NCBI GenBank assembly: GCA_039707655.1
Contig: CM077676.1
Coordinates: 184,756,936 to 184,820,935 of the forward strand
DNA length: 64,000 nucleotides
Direction: 5' to 3'
From: Elymus sibiricus
Lineage: Eukaryota; Streptophyta; Magnoliopsida; Poales; Poaceae
A program made the translations under genes and the position numbers. The notes beneath the pieces are model-generated. The model was not told the DNA's origin and did no database searches. It saw only the letters and a list, made by a program, of their open reading frames with translations. Shown one piece after another: positions 23,439-34,320 of this stretch. The stretch's first letter is position 1, and the number at the start of each line of letters is the position of its first letter.

Positions 23439-24098
23439 GATTATGCATTATGCCTAGCTAGGGGCATAAAACAATAGCGCTTGTTGGGAGGCAACCCAAT
23501 GAATAAAATAATTTTTTGTTATAAGTTTCTGTTATGGTGTGTTTTTACTGTCATGCTACTGGTATGATAGTGTTTTTATGTTTTTAATTACCGTTTGTGC
23601 CAAGTAAAGCCTTTAGGATGATTTGGAAGATAGTATAATTGATTCTGTTTGAAAACAGAAAGTTTTGCGTCCAGTGCTGGAATTTTGTTTTTTCACTATT
23701 ACGTCAGAAAATTCTGAATTTTTTACACAGTATTGATATATGAATTTTCCACGTTGTCCTAATTTTTCAGAACTTTTGGAGTTACAGAAGTATGGCTTTT
23801 AAATAGATTGCTACAGACTGTTCTGTTTTTGACAGATTCTGTTTTTGATGCACTACTTGCTTGTTTTGATGAATCTATGGATTGTATCGGGGGGTATAAG
23901 CCATGGTGAAGTTAGAGTACAGTAGGTATAATGCAAAAATAAAATATGAATGGGTTTGCAACAGTACTTATAGTAGTGATTTGTTTTGTTATACTAACGG
24001 ATCTCACGAAGGTTTTGTTGAGTTTTGTGTGATTGAAGTTTTCAAGTTTTGGGTGAGATCACGATGGATGAAGGAATACGGAGTAGCAAAAGCCTAAG

Positions 24099-24182
24099 CT
24101 TGGGGATGCCTGAGGCACCCCAAGGTAATATTCAAGGAAGACTCAAGCGTCTAAGCTTGGGGATGCCCCGTAAGGCATCCCC
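24099..24182 (+). other. Pair of hairpins built on CTTGGGGATGCC
   Basis: 24099-24110 pairs with 24114-24124 (CTTGGGGATGCC / GGCACCCCAAG, one bulged A). 24159-24167 pairs perfectly with 24174-24182 (GGGGATGCC / GGCATCCCC). The same AAGCTTGGGGATGC string is the polypurine end of the element. Unit 2: 29134-29217. Confidence 0.7.
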
Positions 24183-24412
24183 TCTTTATTCTACCGACCA
24201 TCGGTAATTTTACTTGGAGCTGTATTTTTATTCGTCACATGATATGTGTTTTGCTTGGAGCGTCTTGTATGATATGAGTCTTTGATTTGTTTGCTTTTTA
24301 GTTTGTCACAATCATCTTTGCTGCACACACCTATTTTGAGAGAGCCACACGTTATCATCATAATTTGTAGAATACTCTATGTGCTTCACTTAAATTTTTT
24401 GAGCTAGGCAGT

Positions 24413-24632
24413 TGCTCTAGTGCTTCACTTAAATCTTTTTGAGCACGGTGGTGGCTGAAATTTTGTAGAAATAAATTCTCATGCTTCACTTATATCATTT
24501 TGAGAATTGAGTTGATTGAAATTTTGAAGAAATGAATTCTCATGCTTCACTTATATTATTTTTAGAATTGTTAAGATTGAAATTTTGAAGAAATATTTGC
24601 ACTCTCATGCTTCACTTAAATCTTTTTGAGAG
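24413..24632 (+). repeat. Series of hairpins with conserved loop TGCTTCACTTAWATC and varying stems
   Basis: Stem pairs: TGCTC/GAGCA (24413-24417, 24441-24445), ATTCTCA/TGAGAAT (24475-24481, 24501-24507), AATTCT/AGAATT (24535-24540, 24564-24569), CTCTCA/TGAGAG (24602-24607, 24627-24632). The loops are nearly constant. Repeated 5035 bp later in unit 2 and in the partial first unit. Confidence 0.7.
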
Positions 24633-25994
24633 ATGATGATAGTAACGGTAATTTGCACATGTTATGCAATTGGTCCCAAAGTGATGAATATTCAAGAGGG
24701 ATATAGATAAAAACTTTCATATGGATCATTGGATATGACAAGTGTGATTCCTTGCAATAGTTTTGCGATGTGGAAATGATGATATGTGATGCCATGTTAG
24801 TGAGTAATTGTGCTTAAGTAAGAATATTAGTGTTAAGGTTTGTGATTCCCCATGCAAGCACGTTAAGTCAATAGTTATGCAATGAAGTTATATCCTACTT
24901 TGGTGCATTATTCGGTGTTAGTTACGTTCAATGCATGTTTATGACCGTTTTCGTTTTTTGGTTGGTTGCTTCTCAATCTTTTGCTAGCCTTCATTTGTAC
25001 TAAGCGGAAATACTGCTTGTGCATCCAAAATCCTTAAAACCAGTTTTGCCTTATGAGTCCACTATATCTACCTATATGCGGTATTCCAATGCCGTTCCAA
25101 GTAAATTTGCGTGTGCCAACTCTAAATTTCAAAATAATTTTTCTGTTTTGTGTGCCCGTACCACTCATGAAGCAGAAGGGGGTAGCCAATATCTTCCATG
25201 CTAGGTGTGTTATTCTCACGATGAGTGTTTATTCACTTGTCATTGCACGAGAGTGTGGTGGTAATAGGGATGCCCGTCCCGAATTGTTAAATTGCTAAAA
25301 TGCCAAAATTGCAGTAATGCAAAAAATAATGAGAACAAAAGCAAATTTCCCTCGGAAATAAATAAAAAAATCTTAATGAAGGGGAGTACTCTCGCGGAAA
25401 GAAAAATCTTAATGAAGGAGAGTATAATTTATTTTCTGTTTGGGAACCGCCTATGATGTATGTAGCATGGAAGATATTGGGAATTCTCATTCGTTTTCGT
25501 TGACAGGAAAAGCATGCCTCCCAAAATATTTTTATCTCTTTAATTTCAGCTTTGAGCTCTGGCACATTTGACAAATCTCTGCTTCCCTCTGCGAAGGGCC
25601 TATCTATTTACTTTTATGCAATTTTTATTTTTCTTGAGTCTCCATCTTCTCTTACAAAAGCACCAACTAGAGAACACTATTGTCATACTTGTGCATTGGT
25701 TGTAGCTAATATTTGAGTGTGTTTCATGAATGGATCAATGATTGAGCATAATGGGCTAGGGATAACTTTTTTTAGCGTTGATATTTTGAAAGACATGGTT
25801 GCTTGTTAGTATGCTTGAGTATCTATGTTTTCATGTCAAATTATAGACTATTGCTTTGAATCATATGAGTCCAATGTCCATGCTACAAAAAGAAAAAAAT
25901 ATGAGATAAATATGTTAGGCAGCATTCCACATCAAAAGTTCTGTTTTTATCATTTACCTACTCGAGGACGAGCAGGAATTAAGCTTGGGGATGC

Positions 25995-27571
25995 TGATAC
26001 GTCTCCAACGTATCTATAATTTTTTATTGTTCCATGTTGTTATAATATCAACCTTGGATGTTTTTATAATCATTTACATCAATTTTATATCATTTTTGGA
26101 GACTAACCTATTAACCTAGTGCCCAGTGCCAGTTGCTGTTTTCTGCCCTGTTTTTGCTTTACAGAAAATCAATATCAAACGAAGTCCAAATGCAACCAAA
26201 CTTTTTGGAGATTTTTTCTTGGACATGAAGAATACTAGAAGCTTCGGGAGGAGGCCAGAAGCCCTCTGTGGGGCCCACGAGCCACCAGGGCGTGCCCCAG
26301 GGGGGTGGCGCGCCCTGGTGCCTCGTGGGGCCCACAGAGCTCCGTTTGACCTAATTCCAGCACTATAAATTCCAGAAAAATCAGAAACCCTGAGGAGAGT
26401 CCACGAAATACTTTTTACGCCGCCGCAAGCTTCTCTTCCAGAGAGATCCCATCTGGGGTCCTTCTCCGGTAATCTGCCGGAGGGGGAATCGATCACGGAG
26501 GGGCTCTACATCATCCTTGCTGCCTCTCCGATGATGCGTGAGTAGTCTACCACAGACCTTCGGGTCCATAGGCAGTAGCTAGATGGCTTCTTCTATCTTT
26601 TTGATGTTCAATACAATGTTCTCCTTGATGTTCTTGTAGATCTATCCGATGTAATCTTTCTTTGAGGTGTGTTTGTTGGCATCCGATGAATTGTGAGTTT
26701 ATGATCAGATTATCCATGAAATTATTTGAGTCTTCTCTGATCTCTTTTATGCATGATTATTATAGCCTCGTATTTCTTCTTCGATCTATTGATTTGGTTT
26801 GGCCAACTAAGTTGATTTATCTTTCCATGGGAAGAGGTGCTTTGTAGTGGGTTCGATCTTGCGGTGCTCAATCCCAGTGACAGAAGGGGACATGACACGT
26901 ATGTATCATTGCTACTAAGGGTAAAAAGATGGGATCTATTCATTGGGTTTATTAATTCACGAGTTTGTCTTGTCTACATCATGTCATCGTTCTTAAGGCA
27001 TTACTCCGTTCTTATTGACTTAATACACTAGATGCATGCTGGATAGCCCATCGATGTGTGGAGTAATAGTAGTAGATGCAGGCAGGAGTCGGTCTACTAA
27101 TCTTGGACATGATGCCTATATACATGATCATTGCCTTGGATATTGTCATGATTATTTGCTTTTCTATCAATTGCCCAACAGTAATTTGTCTACCCACCGT
27201 ATGCTATTTTCTATGAGAGAAGCCTCTAGTGAAACCTATGGCCCCCGGGTCTATCAAAATCATATTACTAAAACCCTAAAAATATTGCTGCCATTTTCTT
27301 TTATTTATTTTATTTAGTATTTTTGCTGCAATCTATCAATCTATCAAATACAATTTAATCTTGCAATCTTACCGCCAAGGGATTGACAACCCCTTGTTAG
27401 CGTTGGGTGCAAGGATTTGTTGCTTGTGTGCAGGTACTGCTTACTAGGTCCTGTGTGATTCTCCTACTGGTTCGATAACCTTGGTTTCATAATTGAGGGA
27501 AATACTTATCTCTACTGTGCTGCATCATCCCTTCCTCTTCGGGGAAATACCAACGCAAGCTACAAGTAGCA
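25995..27571 (+). repeat. Fatima-like LTR C
   Basis: 1577 bp, same borders as LTR B; TATA box at 26364-26370. One arm of the hairpin has GGCGTGCC instead of GGCGCGCC. Confidence 0.9.
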
Positions 27572-27780
27572 GGAAGAATTTCCGGCGCCGTTGCCGGGGA
27601 GACATCATCAACATTTATCAAGTACCTTTGCACAAACACTCATCTCCTTGCATTTACTTTATTTGCCATTTGCCTCTCGTTTTCATCTCCCCCACTTCTA
27701 AAACGTTTTTACAAAAATACAAAAATATTTTCCGTTTGCCTTTTTCTCGTTTGCTTGTTTGCTTGTTTGAAGTTGTTATC

Positions 27781-28473
27781 ATGGCTGAATTTAAGAAAAG
27801 TAATCCCCTTCCTAGTGCTAGTTCCTTAGACAATCCGTCTATCCTCTTGAAGCTTATGAATGATGAAAATATTAAAAGAGGTTTTCCTAAAGTTTCTAAA
27901 GAAAAATTTGACAATCTTGCCGAGGATGATCCAGGACTTTTAAATTTTAAATACTTGAGTGATGAATCTTTAAAAGAAGCTTGGGATAGATTGTTAAAAA
28001 TTCAAACAAGTGCTAGGCCTCAATATCATGTTAAGTTACTCCTAAGGAGTTTTTATGTTGGTTTACCCCTTGCTCATAGACGCGTTTTGGACTCTATATT
28101 TGAAAACGATTTTCTTGGGGGTGATGCCTTTGACACCTATGAAAAGATGAAAAACATATTTGGGCAACCAACTATTGAAATTATTGAACCTACTGCTCTA
28201 GTGTGCTTTTATCAAAATGAGCTAATAAAAGAAACAAAGGCTAGCATGGATTCCTACTTTCGAGGAATATTTAATCTTGCTTCTACGATAAATGGTCATG
28301 TAGTATCACAAAATAGAAGGATCGATGCCTTGGATAAAAAGATCTCTTTATGTGTCCTGAAAGAAATAAAAACCCTTTGCACTAAGCTTGATCATCTAGT
28401 ATACATAATTGATAATGGCAAAGATAATGAAATAGGAGTTGCTAGGACCATTAAGAAGTATGACAATACTTGA
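27781..28473 (+). CDS. Gag-like ORF of array unit 2 (230 codons)
   Basis: Same frame and length as 22746-23438, exactly 5035 bp downstream, ending in TGA. It differs by Trp for Cys in EAWDRL (the usual residue at this place in Athila-like gag), Leu for Phe, Ile for Val, Tyr for Asn and Leu for Val. Both copies being open over 230 codons contrasts with all other coding regions in the window. A PBS and leader lie upstream (27582-27780). Confidence 0.72.
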   Translation: MAEFKKSNPLPSASSLDNPSILLKLMNDENIKRGFPKVSKEKFDNLAEDDPGLLNFKYLSDESLKEAWDRLLKIQTSARPQYHVKLLLRSFYVGLPLAHRRVLDSIFENDFLGGDAFDTYEKMKNIFGQPTIEIIEPTALVCFYQNELIKETKASMDSYFRGIFNLASTINGHVVSQNRRIDALDKKISLCVLKEIKTLCTKLDHLVYIIDNGKDNEIGVARTIKKYDNT

Positions 28474-31029
28474 GATTATGCATTATGCCTAGCTAGGGGC
28501 ATAAAACAATAGCGCTTGTTGGGAGGCAACCCAATGAATAAAATAATTTTTTGTTATAAGTTTCTGTTATGGTGTGTTTTTACTGTCATGCTACTGGTAT
28601 GATAGTGTTTTTATGTTTTTAATTACCGTTTGTGCCAAGTAAAGCCTTTAGGATGATTTGGAAGATAGTATAATTGATTCTGTTTGAAAACAGAAAATTT
28701 TGCGTCCAGTGCTGGAATTTTGTTTTTTCACTATTACGTCAGAAAATTCTGAATTTTTTACACAGTATTGATATATGAATTTTCCACGTTGTCCTAATTT
28801 TTCAGAACTTTTGGAGTTACAGAAGTATGGCTTTTAAATAGATTGCTACAGACTGTTCTGTTTTTGACAGATTCTGTTTTTGATGCACTACTTGCTTGTT
28901 TTGATGAATCTATGGATTGTATCGGGGGGTATAAGCCATGGTGAAGTTAGAGTACAGTAGGTATAATGCAAAAATAAAATATGAATGGGTTTGCAACAGT
29001 ACTTATAGTAGTGATTTGTTTTGTTATACTAACGGATCTCACGAAGGTTTTGTTGAGTTTTGTGTGATTGAAGTTTTCAAGTTTTGGGTGAGATCACGAT
29101 GGATGAAGGAATACGGAGTAGCAAAAGCCTAAGCTTGGGGATGCCTGAGGCACCCCAAGGTAATATTCAAGGAAGACTCAAGCGTCTAAGCTTGGGGATG
29201 CCCCGTAAGGCATCCCCTCTTTATTCTACCGACCATCGGTAATTTTACTTGGAGCTGTATTTTTATTCGTCACATGATATGTGTTTTGCTTGGAGCGTCT
29301 TGTATGATATGAGTCTTTGATTTGTTTGCTTTTTAGTTTTTCACAATCATCTTTGCTGCACACACCTATTTTGAGAGAGCCACACGTTATCATCATAATT
29401 TGTAGAATACTCTATGTGCTTCACTTAAATTTTTTGAGCTAGGCAGTTGCTCTAGTGCTTCACTTAAATCTTTTTGAGCACGGTGGTGGCTGAAATTTTG
29501 TAGAAATAAATTCTCATGCTTCACTTATATCATTTTGAGAATTGAGTTGATTGAAATTTTGAAGAAATGAATTCTCATGCTTCACTTATATTATTTTTAG
29601 AATTGTTAAGATTGAAATTTTGAAGAAATATTTGCACTCTCATGCTTCACTTAAATCTTTTTGAGAGATGATGATAGTAACGGTAATTTGCACATGTTAT
29701 GCAATTGGTCCCAAAGTGATGAATATTCAAGAGGGATATAGATAAAAACTTTCATATGGATCATTGGATATGACAAGTGTGATTCCTTGCAATAGTTTTG
29801 CGATGTGGAAATGATGATATGTGATGCCATGTTAGTGAGTAATTGTGCTTAAGTAAGAATATTAGTGTTAAGGTTTGTGATTCCCCATGCAAGCACGTTA
29901 AGTCAATAGTTATGCAATGAAGTTATATCCTACTTTGGTGCATTATTCGGTGTTAGTTACGTTCAATGCATGTTTATGACCGTTTTCGTTTTTTGGTTGG
30001 TTGCTTCTCAATCTTTTGCTAGCCTTCATTTGTACTAAGCGGAAATACTGCTTGTGCATCCAAAATCCTTAAAACCAGTTTTGCCTTATGAGTCCACTAT
30101 ATCTACCTATATGCGGTATTCCAATGCCGTTCCAAGTAAATTTGCGTGTGCCAACTCTAAATTTCAAAATAATTTTTCTGTTTTGTGTGCCCGTACCACT
30201 CATGAAGCAGAAGGGGGTAGCCAATATCTTCCATGCTAGGTGTGTTATTCTCACGATGAGTGTTTATTCACTTGTCATTGCACGAGAGTGTGGTGGTAAT
30301 AGGGATGCCCGTCCCGAATTGTTAAATTGCTAAAATGCCAAAATTGCAGTAATGCAAAAAATAATGAGAACAAAAGCAAATCTCCCTCGAAAAGAAATAA
30401 AAAAATCTTAATGAAGGGGAGTACTCTCGCGGAAAGAAAAATCTTAATGAAGGAGAGTATAATTTATTTTCTGTTTGGGAACCGCCTATGATGTATGTAG
30501 CATGGAAGATATTGGGAATTCTCATTCGTTTTTGTTGACAGGAAAAGCATGCCTCCCAAAATATTTTTATCTCTTTAATTTCAGCTTTGAGCTCTGGCAC
30601 ATTTGACAAATCTCTGCTTCCCTCTGCGAAGGGCCTATCTATTTACTTTTATGCAATTTTTATTTTTCTTGAGTCTCCATCTTCTCTTACAAAAGCACCA
30701 ACTAGAGAACACTATTGTCATACTTGTGCATTGGTTGTAGATAATATTTGAGTGTGTTTCATGAATGGATCAATGATTGAGCATAATAGGCTAGGGATAA
30801 CTTTCTTTAGCGTTGATATTTTGAAAGACATGGTTGCTTGTTAGTATGCTTGAGTATCTATGTTTTCATGTCAAATTATAGACTATTGCTTTGAATCATA
30901 TGAGTCCAATGTCCATGCTACAAAAAGAAAAGAATATGAGATAAATATGTTAGGCAGCATTCCACATCAAAAGTTCTGTTTTTATCATTTACCTACTCGA
31001 GGACGAGCAGGAATTAAGCTTGGGGATGC
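28474..31029 (+). mobile_element. Non-coding 3' internal region of array unit 2
   Basis: Near-identical to 23439-25994, with the same hairpins displaced by 5035 bp and the same purine-rich end before LTR D. No ORF of note. Confidence 0.75.
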
Positions 31030-32606
31030 TGATATGTCTCCAACGTATTTATAATTTTTTATTGTTCCATGTTGTTATAATATCAACCTTGGATGTTTTT
31101 ATAATCATTTACATCAATTTTATATCATTTTTGGAGACTAACCTATTAACCTAGTGCCCAGTGCCAGTTGCTGTTTTCTGCCCTGTTTTTGCTTTACAGA
31201 AAATCAATATCAAACGAAGTCCAAATGCAACCAAAATTTTTGGAGATTTTTTCTTGGACATGAAGAATACTAGAAGCTTCGGGAGGAGGCCAGAAGCCCT
31301 CTGTGGGGCCCACGAGCCACCAGGGCGCGCCCCAGGGGGGTGGCGCGCCCTGGTGCCTCGTGGGGCCCACAGAGCTCCGTTTGACCTAATTCCAGCACTA
31401 TAAATTCCAGAAAAATCAGAAACCCTCAGGAGAGTCCACGAAATACTTTTTACGCCGCCGCAAGCTCCTCTTCCAGAGAGATCCCATCTGGGGTCCTTCT
31501 CCGGTAATCTGCCGGAGGGGGAATCGATCACGGAGGGGCTCTACATCATCCTTGCTGCCTCTCCGATGATGCGTGAGTAGTCTACCACAGACCTTCGGGT
31601 CCATAGGCAGTAGCTAGATGGCTTCTTCTCTCTTTTTGATGTTCAATACAATGTTCTCCTTGATGTTCTTGGAGATCTATCCGATGTAATCTTTCTTTGC
31701 GGTGTGTTTGTTGGCATCCGATGAATTGTGAGTTTATGATCAGATTATCCATGAAATTATTTGAGTCTTCTCTGATCTCTTTTATGCATGATTATTATAG
31801 CCTCGTATTTCTTCTTCGATCTATTGATTTGGTTTGGCCAACTAAGTTGATTTATCTTGCCATGGGAAGAGGTGCTTTGTAGTGGGTTCGATCTTGCGGT
31901 GCTCAATCCCAGTGACAGAAGGGGACATGACACGTATGTATCGTTGCTACTAAAGGTAAAAAGATGGGATCTATTCATTGGGTTTATTAATTCGTGAGTT
32001 TGTCTTGTCTACATCATGTCATCGTTCTTAAGGCATTACTCCGTTCTTATTGACTTAATACACTAGATGCATGCTGGATAGCCCATCGATGTGTGGATTA
32101 ATAGTAGTAGATGCAGGCAGGAGTCGGTCTACTAATCTTGGACGTGATGCCTATATACATGATCATTGCCTTGGATATCATCATGATTATTTGCTTTTCT
32201 ATCAATTTCCCAACAGTAATTTGTCTACCCACCGTATGCTATTTTCTATGAGAGAAGCCTCTAGTGAAACCTATGGCCCCCGGGTCTATCAAAATCATAT
32301 TACTAAAACCCTAAAAATATTGCTGCCATTTTCTTTTATTTATTTTATTTAGTATTTTTGCTGCAATCTATCAATCTATCAAATACAATTTAATCTTGCA
32401 ATCTTACCGCCAAGGGATTGACAACCCCTTGTTAGCGTTGGGTGCAAGGATTTGTTGCTTGTGTGCAGGTACTGCTTACTAGGTCTTGTGTGATTCTCCT
32501 ACTGGTTTGATAACCTTGGTTTCATAATTGAGGGAAATACTTATCTCTACTGTGCTGCATCATCCCTTCCTCTTCGGGGAAATACCAACGCAAGCTACAA
32601 GTAGCA
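31030..32606 (+). repeat. Fatima-like LTR D (right end of array)
   Basis: 1577 bp; starts TGATATGTCTCC (one change in the start region) and ends AGTAGCA. It is followed by host CTGTACGACGCC rather than a PBS, so it is the true right end. TATA box at 31399-31405. Confidence 0.9.
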
Positions 32607-32611
32607 CTGTA

Positions 32612-32870
32612 CGACGCCACGCCCCGGATTGATGCCTGTAAGCGCTCCTTGTGCATTGAGGGAGCTCGGATGGCCTTCGGCAAGACCATGGTGCACTGGC
32701 CGAAGATCAAGCCAGCTGAGGTGGCCACCGGACCTCCGCCCCCCGGGAAGGAGCATAGGCGCCCTGAGCAGTACTTTCCCATCGTGATGGATGGTGCTCG
32801 GGCGATAGAGGCTCAGTGCTCAAAAGATGTAATTAGAATGAATTTAGTTTCCTTGTATCCGAGGAGTTGA
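32612..32870 (+). pseudogene. Tat1 antisense gene, 3' part
   Basis: The frame interrupted at 18330 resumes after the array: YDATPRIDACKRSLCIEGAR and then a Gly/Pro-rich segment with GKEHRRPEQYF and AIEAQCSKDV, ending at a stop at 32870. ATGTA (18326-18330) and CTGTA (32607-32611) are the target duplication, and using one copy keeps the frame. No stop falls within this part. Confidence 0.75.
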
Positions 32871-33069
32871 AACTTTTGTGCTGTGAAAAATGCAACTGGT
32901 CGGCTGTAAATATATTACCTTTGTGTTTTTATTTTGACTCCTGTGCGGCCATTTTAAACTGAAAGTTACCAGTCGTCGGCTTCAACCCCCTTGCAGAGAC
33001 TGCATGGGGTGTTTCTCCCGAACACCTTAACCCTTAGCCGACGTCTCGGCGCCCGGAGGCGGATGTGTG
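32871..33069. other. Tat1 sequence after the antisense gene, up to the Tat2 insertion
   Basis: No ORF; likely 3' UTR of the antisense gene. It ends with GTGTG (33065-33069), the target site of Tat2. Confidence 0.5.
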
Positions 33070-33974
33070 TGTCGGAAGTCGGGCTCCGGGGACCCAAAGG
33101 TTCGAACACTGGGGTGAGCTCGTTCTACCACTTCGTCTCCTACCACGTCTAAGCAACAGCGAGGCTACGGCGAGAGCGCGCTAGCGAGGAACGGACCGTG
33201 GACTCAGCGGTTACCCAGGTTCGGGCCACCTTGCGGTGTAAAACCCTACTCCTGCTTGTGGTTGGGATTGCAAGGGGCAAGAGAGTTCTTGCGTACAAGG
33301 TGGAGGAGGCAGAACTCAACCGAGGTCTCTTCCTCTACAACGGTAGCACTGCCCTTTATACCAGCCTTGGTCCTCTTCCCCCTTGAAAACTTAGGCGGGA
33401 AGGGTTGCCACACTTAGCGGTTTTGAAAGGGGACAGGCGCTCAGGCTATCCTGACTAAAGGCGGTCTTCGCCTACCAAAGCATGATCCATGACGCGCCGG
33501 TGGGCTCGGTGATGACCTCCGCCCAGCACGCCCGCCGTCTTGGTCTTCTCCCGCCGATCGGGCAACCTTTGGGGTCGCTTTGGGAAGTAGATAGATGGCC
33601 CTGCTCCCTTAACACAAAAGAGGAAACCATCTTCATCCGCGCCTGCTGGCGCGGCCTCTGTCGCCGCTCGTCGTCGCACGCATCACCCATGTGATGGGCT
33701 CCAGACTGTGCGGCTGTGCCGAACGGCCTTCGTCTTGGGCGCCTTCGGGAGGAGGCCTCGGGAGGCCGCCTCGAGAGAGGGCCTCGCGAGGCTACTGGTG
33801 AAGATGCTGAGCCTTGCTCGCCGCTCCCTGAGGAGGGGGCCTCAGGAGGCTAGGGCCTCATGAAGAGTCCTGGTGAGGTGCTTGGTGATGACGGCCTGCT
33901 GGGCCCACGCCAGGCATTGCGCCCTAGGCCAAAGGCCGACGGGTCTGGATACCCTAGGTTCCATGGGCCCAACA
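33070..33974 (-). repeat. Tat2 3' LTR
   Basis: 905 bp on plus from TGTCGG to CCCAACA. It contains clustered palindromes of the type GGCCTCGGGAGGCC (33754-33767), GCCTCGCGAGGC (33781-33792) and GCCTCAGGAGGC (33839-33850). Confidence 0.87.
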
Positions 33975-34230
33975 GTAGCCCCCGGGCCCGCGGCGTGCAC
34001 GCTCCCGCCTACTGCGCGGGCCCTAACCGCCTGCGGCCAGGCACGATGCGTGACGCATGATGTGACGGGGGACGCCCCCACTTCTCCCATGACGCCTCGG
34101 TGACCGCCCGCGCTAACATAAAACCTGCCGCAGGCGACGCGAGGCCATCATTGCCTTCCTTCGCACGTTGCTGCTACTTCAATTCCCGACGCCGGAGAAG
34201 CCGGAGCGACGAGAGGAGCTCCGTGCCGAG

Positions 34231-34240
34231 CATAAAGAGG
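34231..34240 (+). promoter_or_regulatory. Possible TATA-like box of the Tat2 antisense gene
   Basis: CATAAAGAGG, about 90 bp before the ATG at 34321, in the same relative place and context as the box of the Tat1 antisense gene. Confidence 0.35.
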
Positions 34241-34320
34241 GGGAGAGGAGAGCCAGAGTCCTCCACCCATCTTCTCCTTCCTGCAGCCTCCTCCGTCTTC
34301 TTGTTAGAGCCGCCGCAGAG

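Larger units (their letters stand above)
23439..25994 (+). mobile_element. Non-coding 3' internal region of array unit 1
   Basis: No conserved ORF. It opens with two small hairpins (23448-23469; 23484-23499 with TTGGG/CCCAA), then two GGGGATGCC hairpins (24099-24182), then a series of short hairpins with a shared loop (24413-24632). It ends in the purine-rich ACGAGCAGGAATTAAGC..GGGGATGC before LTR C. The unit 2 counterpart is 28474-31029. Confidence 0.75.
18331..32606 (+). mobile_element. Tandem array of a non-autonomous Fatima-like element (LTR-int-LTR-int-LTR-int-LTR)
   Basis: Four LTRs (A truncated; B, C and D each exactly 1577 bp) alternate with three internal regions (the first partial, the next two exactly 3458 bp). 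LTR starts are 20960, 25995 and 31030: a period of 5035 bp twice. Flanks ATGTA and CTGTA exist only at the array ends, so it entered as one insertion and then expanded, or inserted as a tandem. Internal units have a tRNA-Asp-type PBS and a gag-like ORF but no protease, RT or integrase. Confidence 0.88.
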
